The position numbers were made by a program, and so were the translations under genes. 64,000 bases of DNA, from contig JAQNBH010000013.1 in the NCBI GenBank assembly GCA_028752905.1, forward strand, positions 27,056,739 to 27,120,738. The letters run 5' to 3'. Origin of the DNA: Cladorhizidae sp. MBARI D1340-BT2. Lineage: Eukaryota; Porifera; Demospongiae; Poecilosclerida; Cladorhizidae. Shown here one piece after another: positions 47,801-58,500 of the stretch (position 1 is the first letter of the stretch; the number at the start of each line of letters is the position of its first letter). The notes under the pieces were generated by a model, which saw nothing but the letters and a program-made list of their open reading frames with translations, ran no database searches and was not told where the DNA came from.

Positions 47801-50800
47801 CTTTTGTCCCCCCCCCATAAAGGCTAAAAAATCGCTTGCATCTTATATGTGAAATTTTTATAAAGACGCTGCGCTTTATTGCCAACTGCTTTTGTGTTTA
47901 GTCTCCCTGGCTAGTATTGCTGGCTGCTTCAGGGGTGAGCTGCTGCACTATTATTGTCACTGAATCTGTGTTTAGTGTCCCTGCTGGTATATATTACTGG
48001 CTGCTGCAGTGTTGGGTCTGGCTTCACTATTATTGGTTGTTGCTGCGGTGTTGAGTTCTCTTGGCCTCAATAATATGGCCACAGGAGCAAGCTAAACCAT
48101 CAGCTACAAACTGAAAGTTATAAATTTATGCAAAGGAGCATGGCATGGTAACAGAGCAGCAGAACGGTAATATATATATATATATTTAATTGGCACTGAG
48201 TGCAACTGATTAACTGCAACAGCCGCTAATTGGCATCATACAATTTTAGTGAAAACTGGACAACGAATAGCTAGTTGGTTTTAAACTCGTTTATATGGCA
48301 ATATTGCACTTCCTTGAAAATGGGACGCTGCTTATAAGAATCCCTAGCATCCATACGCCCTATCACTCTATCTAGCAAGATAAGCTAGCTAGCTACACAT
48401 TGAAAAACATTTGCGCACAAAATTATAGTTGGCTTTTTCCTGCCTTCAATGCTAGCACGTTGTGTCATCTACAGTCTAGGAGCTTCCTTAAGGGAGGCTT
48501 TTACCATTTCTGGGTTGGTCGACACAACTTGTCATAACTTTTTTTTCTTCTTCTCAATGCAGGTGAAATTTTATCAAGATGCAGTGTATTGAATGTGCTT
48601 TCTTTTGATATGCTCAGATTTTGCATATCTACTACCTATGTGAAGTTATGGATTCCACCTCAGTATCAGGGGCTAACTCATGGCCACTTAGTCCTAACAA
48701 CTTCCCACTTAGGAAGTGCTTAGAGTGATCATAGAAGTGCAAAGTGAATGGCTAAAAATATCATTAGCACAACAACTGAATTTTAAGAGAGGTCAACCTG
48801 AAGTTCTAAACATGGTATGTATATCCATATGCATACCTCCACCGTGGATGGACTTAAACATGTTTTAGACATTCACTTTTTAGAGCAGGGAAAGGACTTT
48901 CAAATTATGATATATTAAAATATTTTATACATTAAAAAATGAGCAAGTTAGAATATTTCCAGATTCGGAAACTGATTTTCAGGAGAAGCCATGAAAATTG
49001 GGTGTGTGTTTTTTTGGTATTTTTTGGTAAAAATCGAAATGATGACGGTTGCCTGACAGGATGCGCAGATCATGTGATGACAGCACAGGGCTGCGTGGTA
49101 ACTATGGTAATTGGAAGCTTACTGAGAGCTTCATTTAGAGTCCTTTTCCAAACTTCTATATATCATGAACGGTTAGGGAGATACGCTTACCTTTGGCAGG
49201 AGCGCCGTCTTCAAGATTCAAACGGTATTTTGTATATAGCTTGATAATGTGAAATAGCATGCACAAAAAGGTGCATAACTTCATAATGGAGCATTGAAAT
49301 ACTCTGAAACTTGAAACATAACAACTACATGCATCAAGGTATAGAATAGAGCAATGTATTAAAAAAAATTAAATCATAAAAAAAATGGTAAAAGCCTCCC
49401 TTAAGCTCAGGTAAAGCTTCTACACTCCATCTATGCATGTTTCTATGGGAGAAGGAGCATCACAAAAGTCGATAGTTAGCTAACCTTTGCCTCAACATCG
49501 AAGAGAGCCTTTGAGATCAAGAAGCACAAACTCCAAATGGTCACTAAAGCGTGGCAGACTAGAATCTGGTGGCCAAGACACCGCTTTGCTTTAGGGCAGA
49601 TGGTAGACGAAGTTCTTCAAACTCTAGTCCAAGCTTGAGTGTTTTTTTCTCTCTCTTTCTTGTACTGGTCACTTGAAAGTAATTCCTCCCCGCGCAAGAA
49701 TTTTTTTAAGGGAGACAAAACCACAAAGCAGTAGTAAGTGTTAAAAATGTGTGGTTACACTTTATAGCTCCATAGATTATGTAAACTTCATGGTATGGAC
49801 TTGATATATAGCTCAAAAGATAGGTCTCTCTGTGTGCTCTCTTTTGATACTAAAACATTTTTCATAGGCATAACTATACCTAAGTTACTAAAGTGGGGTA
49901 CCTCAAAAACCTGAGTACCTGCATAAATATCTCCAGATTGCCAAGTGCTTGCTTGAGAGCTGAAATTAGCACCAGTGGCTAGAAGAAGCCCTACTGCATG
50001 AGTTCTTCATAAGGCGTTAAACCTTAAAGTTTGTGGTCAAGTGCCTGGTTGGAAAATGAATTTCGTTAAAATTCCTTTAAAATGATTTCCAACCGCTGCG
50101 CTTGACAACATATTTTAAGTTTTAGCACCCAATGAATTTGTTGCATAGAGTAGGGCTTCCTCTAGCCCCAGTGGCTAATTTCAGCTCTCTAGCACTTGGC
50201 AATCTGGAGATATTTATGCAGAGAAATCAGGCACTCAGGTTTTTAGGTACCCCACTTTAGCTCCAGTTACTTGGGTATAGTTATACCTATCAAAAATGTC
50301 AAAAGAGAGCACAAAGAGAGACCTATCTTTTGAGCTAATCAAGTCCATACCTCGAAGTTTACAGAATCTATAGAGCTATAAAGTGTAACCACAAGTTTTT
50401 AAACACTTGGTACTACTTTGCTGTTTTGTACCCCCTTTAATAATGCGGCTAATCAGTTAATTAAACTGATTAGCAAATAGTTTTTTCTTAAATATTTTGA
50501 GCCGAAATGGGTGTGTGTCTTAATATGCCGCAAAATACGGCAAGTACATTCTTGTTTCCTTGCTGGTCAACCCAATCTAGTTTGTTTTTGAAGACTAATT
50601 AATATGATGATGGTGGTAAGTATTACAGTATACAAGAGCAATTAGAGAAGAAGTTCCGGCCTACATGCATATGAATCTCGTTGTTTGTTTTCTGAGCTAT
50701 ATTGTGGACAATCCCAGCAGCACCTAGGGATGTCCAAAGTTGAAGGACGCATCTTCCGGCTAGGGCTAGGGCTAGGCTAGGCTAGGATATGACTAGATTA

Positions 50801-52481
50801 TGACTAGCTAGGCTAGATTATGACTAGGCTAGGATATGACTAGGCTAGGATATGACTAGATATGACTAGGGCTAGGGCTAGGATATGACTAGATTATGAC
50901 TAGGGCTAGGCTAGGATATGACTAGATTATGACTAGGGCTAGGCTAGGATATGACTAGATTATGACTAGGGCTAGGCTAGGATATGACTAGATTATGACT
51001 AGGGCTAGGCTAGGATATGACTAGGGCTAGGGATAGGATATGACTAGATTATGACTAGGGCTAGGCTAGGATATGACTAGATTATGACTAGGGCTAGGCT
51101 AGGATATGACTAGGGCTAGGGATAGGATATGACTAGATTATGACTAGGGCTAGGCTAGGATATGACTAGATTATGACTAGGGCTAGGCTAGGATATGACT
51201 AGGGCTAGGGCTAGGATATGACTAGATTATGACTAGGGCTAGGCTAGGATATGATTAGATTATGACTAGGGCTAGGCTAGGATATGACTAGATTATGACT
51301 AGGGCTAGGCTAGGATATGACTAGATTATGACTAGGGCTAGGCTAGGATATGACTAGGGCTAGGGATAGGATATGACTAGATTATGACTAGGGCTAGGCT
51401 AGGATATGACTAGATTATGACTAGGGCTAGGCTAGGATATGACTAGATTATGACTAGGGCTAGGCTAGGATATGACTAGATTATGACTAGGGCTAGGCTA
51501 GGATATGACTAGATTATGACTAGGGCTAGGCTAGGATATGACTAGGGCTAGGGATAGGATATGACTAGATTATGACTAGGGCTAGGCTAGGATATGACTA
51601 GATTATGACTAGGGCTAGGCTAGGATATGACTAGGGCTAGGGATAGGATATGACTAGATTATGACTAGGGCTAGGCTAGGATATGACTAGATTATGACTA
51701 GGGCTAGGCTAGGATATGACTAGGGCTAGGGATAGGATATGACTAGATTATGACTAGGGCTAGGCTAGGATATGACTAGATTATGACTAGGGCTAGGCTA
51801 GGATATGACTAGGGCTAGGGCTAGGATATGACTAGATTATGACTAGGGCTAGGCTAGGATATGATTAGATTATGACTAGGGCTAGGCTAGGATATGACTA
51901 GATTATGACTAGGGCTAGGCTAGGATATGACTAGGGCTAGACTAGGACTAGACTATGACTAGGGCTATGCTAGGGTATGACTACTAGGCTAGGGTATGAC
52001 TAGGGCTAGGCTAGGGTATGACTAGGGCTAGGCTAGGGTATGACTAGGGCTAGGCTAGGACTAGACTAGCGCTAGGGTATGACTTGCATGACTAGGGGCA
52101 AGCTAGGGCCTGACTAGACTAGACTACGACTGACTATGACTAGGGCTAGTCTAGAGCTAAGACTAGAGCTGGATTAGACTAGGACTAGACTATGACTAGG
52201 GCTAGTCTAGAGCTGGGCTGGCCTAAGAGCTGGACTAGACTAGGATTAGACTATGACTAGGGCTAGTCTAGAGCTAGGGCTGGCCTAGGACTGACTAGGC
52301 TAGAGACTACTGCTAAGCCTTTATTATTGCGTGTGTATTGTATGTTGTCCAGCGATGCCTTCTCTTCGGTGAAAGGGAACCAGTTTAAGAGTGCAGAGGA
52401 GTTCCTCTATGCCTCCTCTCTGGACAACGTGCAGACGATCGTCGTGTTTAAGTCTCCCGAGGTATGTACATGAGTGAGTAT

Positions 52482-52512
<31 letters not shown>

Positions 52513-55500
52513 GGGGAGCATAGTGGGTGGTGACAAAAGGGAATAGATGATGGGAATGGATAAAAAGGAGTTGGAATAGACAAAGTGGGAATGGAATGGT
52601 TAAAAGTGGAGTTGAAAGTGGAATGGGACATTTATCCTGTCCCATGAATTATCTAGCACCAGTCGTGAAGGTCAAAAATTTATTGCCCGCTTCTTGGTGA
52701 CAGTGGTTGCTAGAGCATGCTTGGTGGTGAGTGTATGGCTAAGGCAGTGGTTGCTAGAGCTTGCTTGGTGGTGGGTGTAGTGCTAAGGCAGTGGCTAGAG
52801 CATGCTTGGTGGTAGAGTTTAGTGCTAAGGCAGTGGTTGCTAGAGCATGCTTGGTGGTGGGTGTAGGGCTAAGGCAGTGGCTAGAGCATGCTTGGTGGTA
52901 GAGTTGTAGGGCTAAGGCAGTGGTTGCTAGAGCATGCTTGGTGGTAGAGTTGTAGGGCTGAGGCAGTAGTTGCTAGAGCATGCTTGGTGGTAGAGTTGTA
53001 GTGCTAAGGCAGTGGTTGCTAGAGCATGCTTGGTGGTAGAGTTGTAGTGCTAAGGCAGTGGCTAGAGCATGCTTGGTGGTAGAGTTGTAGTGCTAAGGCA
53101 GTGGTTGCTGCTTGGTGGTAGAGTTGTAGTGCTAGGGCAGTGGTTGCTAGAGCATGCTTGGTGGTAGAGTTGTAGTGCTAAGGCAGTGGTTGCTAGAGCA
53201 TGCTTGGTGGTAGAGTTGTAGTGCTAAGGCAGTGGTTGCTAGAGCATGCTTGGTGGTAGAGTTGTAGGGCTAAGGCAGTGGTTGCTAGAGCATGCTTGGT
53301 GGTAGAGTTGTAGTGCTAAGGCAGTGGTTGCTAGAGCATGCTTGGTGGTAGAGTTGTAGGGCTTAAGGCTGGTTCACAGTTTGACGCTCAGCCATCGTTA
53401 CGTATCGTATCGTCCTATCGTAACGTATCGTCGTATTGTGAACCAGCAACGACATGACGATACGATACGATAGGACGATACGATACGATACGATGGAATA
53501 GGATCTGGTTCTATTCGAGCATCGAGCGTCCGACCAATCAGAATGCTGGCAAGCGGAAGGTCACGTGAAAGACTTTGACCTTCACTAGAATTATGAACGA
53601 TTGATTGAGGCTGTGCGCAAATATCCCTGCTTGTGGCAGGTCTCTTCTGCGATATACAAGGAGTGAGGCGAAGGAAAATGCTTGGATTCAAGTGGTTATG
53701 GAAGCAAGATCAGATAGTTACCTTAGGATGATGCAATTTAGCTACCATGGTCAAATCGTCTTCGAGAAGAAGAAGAACTTTCACAGCTAGAGCTACTATG
53801 AACTCGAGGAACTATCGCAGCTAGCAATTTAGCTACCATGGTCAAATCGTCTTCGCTACTAGAAGAAGAAGAAGAAGAACTGTCACAGCTAAAGCTACTA
53901 GATGAACTCGAGGAAGAAACGCGTCTTCGCGATCGGTCAACAACTACTATCATCATCATAATAATAATTATAATTATAATAATAATCACGTGAGCAACTT
54001 GTCAAAACTCGCCAATCGAATGCTATATTGTGAACCAGAAACAATACGATACGATAGAACGATACGATATGATGGGCGAGCGTCATATTGTGAACCCGCC
54101 CGCCTTAAGGCAGTGGTTGCTAGAGCATGCTTGGTGGTAGAGTTGTAGGGCTAAGGCAGTAGTGGTTGCTAGAGCATGCTTGGTGGTAGAGTTGTAGTGC
54201 TAAGGCAGTGGTTGCTAGAGCATGCTTGGTGGTAGAGTTGTAGTGCTAAGGCAGTGGTTGCTAGAGCATGCTTGGTGGTAGAGTTGTAGGGCAAGGGCAG
54301 TGGCTAGAGCATGCTTGGTGGTAGAGTTGTAGGGCTAAGGCAGTGTGGTTGCTAGAGCATGCTTGGTGGTAGAGTTGTAGGGCTAAGGGCCTAAGGCAGT
54401 GGTTGCTAGAGCATGCTTGGTGGTAGAGTTGTAGGGCTAAGGCAGTGGTTGCTAGAGCATGCTTGGTGGTAGAGTTGTAGGCAGTGGCTAGAGCATGCTT
54501 GGTGGTAGAGTTGTAGGGCAAGGGCAGTGGCTAGAGCATGCTTGGTGGTAGAGTTGTAGGGCTAAGGCAGTGTGGTTGCTAGAGCATGCTTGGTGGTAGA
54601 GTTGTAGGGCTAAGGGCCTAAGGCAGTGGTTGCTAGAGCATGCTTGGTGGTAGAGTTGTAGGGCTAAGGCAGTGGTTGCTAGAGCTTGCTTGGTGGTAGA
54701 GTTGTAGGGCTAAGGCAGTGGCTAGAGCATGCTTGGTGGTAGAGTTGTAGTGCTAAGGCAGTGGTTGCTAGGTCATGCTTGGTGGCAGTGGTTTTAGGGC
54801 TAAGGATGACCCCAGGAAGTTTAAGAGAAGAGGCGGAGATTGGAGTCTGGGCTGTTGGTAGAGAGCATGTCGTTTCTCTTAGACACATGCCTTTCCTACC
54901 CTATTGCTGTACGACTTACAGAACTGAGGACCTTAGAGAATCGTGTGCTACAATACAACCTTAAAGAACTAACTAAGCATGGCTGTGTGCGTCCCTAGGG
55001 AGCCAACTAAGCATGGCTGTGTGCGTCCCTAGGGAGTCGACTAAGCATGGCTGTGTGCATCCATAGGGAGCAACTAAGCATGGTGTTTGCATCCAGAGGG
55101 AGCCAACTACTGTAGCATGGCTGTGTGCGTCCATAGGGAGCCAGCGAAGCATGGCTTTGTGCGTCCCTAGGGAGTCAACTTAAGCATGGCTGTGTGCGTC
55201 CCCAGGGAGCCAACTAGCATGGCTGTGTGCGTCCATAGGGAGCCAACTAAGCATGGCTGTGTGCGTCCATAGGGAGCCAATTAGCATGGCTGTGTGCGTC
55301 CCTAGGGAGTCAACTAAGCATGGCTGTGTGCGTCCCTAGGGAGTCAACTAAGCATGGCTGTGTGCATCCATAGGGAGCCAACTAAGCATGGCTGTGTGCA
55401 TCCATAGGGAGCAACTAAGCATGATGTGTGCGTCTACAGGGAGCCAACTAGCATGGCTGTGTGCATCCATAGTTTAGTTGCTTTTTGTGTGTGAGTTCCG

Positions 55501-58500
55501 TAGTCTATTGAATATTCAGCTAGTAAGTAGGTTATGAAGCAGGCGTCCATGAGTGACGTCACTCCTGCCATGTCTGCCTGGTGCTGCCTCTACTGTTGGT
55601 ATTCATCCTGATGTAGCCAACAGTGGTGCTGGCATATGCTGATTCATGCTGCCTGCATTCCCATGCATGGCACCATGTAAACACGTTGTCAATGCCATTG
55701 TTTTCTCTTTGTGCCTTCTATTGGTTCATTGGCTATTTCTTGTTGCACACCTCAGCTCAGTTTTGACAGCCTAGCCAAGTATGGAGGCATGTTCAATGGC
55801 GACAGAGCAACACTGAGCTCACTTCAGGTATGTGTGTGTGTGTGCGGTGTGTGTGTGTGTGGTTGTGTGTGTGTGTGCATGCACATGTGTGTGCGTGTTG
55901 TGTGTGCTGTATGTGTGTGTGCTGCATGTGTGTGTGTGTGCTGCATGTGTGTGTGTGTGCTGCATGTGTGTGTGTGTGTGCTGCATGTGTGTGTGTGTGT
56001 TGTGTGTGTGATGTGTGTGTGCTGCATGTGCATGTGTGTGTGTTGTGTGGTGTGTATTTGCATCCACAGTCTTGTTGTTATCAATGATATGGTTAGTTGT
56101 TTTTTAGTGTTATTTTCTAGTGGTAAATTTTCTCTTGATTTGTTTGGGTCATCCCCATGGTGACAGCGATGAAGACAGCGTGCCCGTAGTTTTAGCTTGA
56201 GAGAATTGAGCAGTGTGAGCTTATAAGAGAGCATACAATAAGAGAGCATACATGTGCTTATATTAATACTCATATGTACACGTACATAGTTTAATTATTC
56301 TTTATCAGAATGCATGTTTTGTTGTTGTTGTTGTTTTGTTGTTGTTGTTATTTTCCATTAATAGTCCGAGTTGAAGGAGTCCAAGTCCAGTGTGTGGGCA
56401 GGATCAGAGGGTTCAGTGACCTCTGAACTCATCCAGACTTTGTCCTTGGTACTAGAAACTCAGCCTCTGGTCATAACTGGTAAAGGGTTTACATGGGTGT
56501 ACCCACAATATTACACTACACTACACTGTATGTTCACTAGAAACTCAGCCTCTGGTCCTAACTGGTAAAGGGTTTACATGAGTGTACCCACAATACTACA
56601 CTACACTGTGTTCACTAAAAACTTAGCCTCTGGTCATATATAACTGGTAAAGGGTTTACATGAGTGTACCCACAATACTACACTACACTACACAGTGTGT
56701 TCACTAGAAACTCAGCCTCTGGTCATAACTGGTAAAGGGTTTACATGAGTGTACCCACAATACTACACTACACTGTATGTTCACAAGTGCAGGCTCACTC
56801 ACCCACTGTGCGGTGTATGCATATACACTATATACGTGTATATATGCACTCATGTTATTTGGTGTTGGGTGGGGGTGTGGAATTCTCGGAGCTCATATAC
56901 GGCCTGGCCTCACACTGTACGAGCTCCGAGAGTAGAGATAACCTGCATCCCAGACATTCATCGTGCAAGTAGTACAACATGTCAGTATCAATCATTATAG
57001 ACACGTATGCCTGGCTGTGACAAAGTAAGTGGCAGGCGACCTCATAGTGTTTACATGACAAACAGATGACTCGTGCATGTGGAGCAACTTATGTACTGAC
57101 CACGTATGTATGTGCAGTGGGGAAGCATACGGGATATATCTAGCCAATCAAGTCTCCCGAAATGACTTGATGGTATGTATGATAAAAATGCACGTGTACA
57201 TATGTACTGTATGTATGTGTGTGTGTATACATTGTATATTCACTGTGTGTAGGTGCTGAGGGTGTGGATTTTACCCATCGGCTACTCGTGGTCCAGTTAC
57301 ACTCGAGCTCTGGTGAAGACGGGCTAAGAAAACAAGGTGTGTGTGTGTGAAGGGTGAGGTGTGGTGGGGAAGGTGAACCTGGTGAATAAGCTTGGAAGGT
57401 GAGGTTAGGTGGTGGAGCCTGGGGGGGGGGGGGAGGTTAGTGATGATGGAGGGTGATCCCGGGTCTAGGTCCAGGGTAGGTCCGGGGGGAGGGGAGATTT
57501 GAGAGCACGTCCACATGCAAGTTGCCTGCATACTGTATGTACAGTATATTATCTGCATAGCTGAGGACTGCTCATGCTACGGCATCAATTGCCTCCAGCA
57601 TACCTAGGGAACTGCTGCTCACTCATACATGTAGTTCCATTGGCTGTACCCACATCTTGATTGTGAATGACTCACAACATTATTAGCACTCTGTTTCGTC
57701 TGACATCCCGCCTTCTCTCCTGCCCCTCCTCTTACCTACCCAGTGATGCTGTGTGTCAAGCTAAACAGGTGGCTTCTGTTAAGTAACTGATCTATAATGT
57801 ATCTAGATCCTATCAGGACATATACCCCTGGACATACTGTATATCCCCCGGACAAAACAACCTGGACCATTACCACCTGGACAAATCCCCCCCCATGCCA
57901 ATTACACACTAGTACACACTAGGACACATACCCCCCCATCAAAAAATTAAAATTTGGGAAATGGGAAATAAAATGTATATATAAGGTTTAGGGCTAGGGC
58001 TAGGACTAGGTTAGGGCTAGGGCTATGGTTAGGGCTAGGGCTAGGACTAGGGCTATGGTTAGGGCTAGGAGACTAGGTTAGAGCTAGGGTTAGGGCTAGG
58101 ACTAGGGTTAGGGCTAGGGCAATATAATTCCATCTTTCATCCTACATGTAGGTGAAAATATTGATGGGGTGGGTAAATGTCTAGGGGGTATTTGGCACGA
58201 GGGGTATTTAATTGTCTGGGTTTTTTTTGTCCGGGGGGGTGGGGGGGGGGGGGGGGGGGGTGGGTGGGTGGTATATGTCCTAGAGTCCTAGACCATCTAG
58301 ATATTGGCAGTGATTTGGAATGCACTGAATGTTTTAGTCCCTTCATTATCCTACAACTGCAACATATCCCTGCCTCTAACCCCATCCCTAGCCCTGTCAC
58401 TAGTGAGGGTGACTGAGTGCACAACATACTGTACATAGATCATGGCATCAGGGCTAAGGCTATAGGTATTCCAGGGTTAGGGGAGGTGTATTCTGGGGCT

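Larger units (their letters stand above)
47770..50544 (+). mobile_element. pogo/Tc1-mariner-like element with TA target sites and nested insertions
   Basis: The left end reads TA, ACTACCGTATCTTAC, then CATATAAGACGCACC. The right end, reverse complemented, reads TA, CTTGCCGTATTTTGC, then CATATTAAGACACACACC. Distances from TA to the shared CCGTAT block are equal. Near 48098-48165 the plus strand gives SYKLKVINLCKGAWHGNRAA, resembling the N-terminal helix-turn-helix of pogo/Tigger transposases (YKLKVIEYA, GNRAA). Two TTAA-bordered elements lie inside it. Confidence 0.65.

Noticed and set aside
48939..49244. 101-codon open frame in the TTAA element
   Set aside because: No transposase motif and no resemblance to a known protein.
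57119..57174. Possible short exon after ATGTGCAG and before GTATGTATG
   Set aside because: Exons 4 and 5 of ATP6AP1 join in frame without it and the residues match nothing known in the family.
57985..58130. Interstitial telomere
   Set aside because: GGGCTA and GGGTTA hexamers are mixed and irregular; too degenerate to call.
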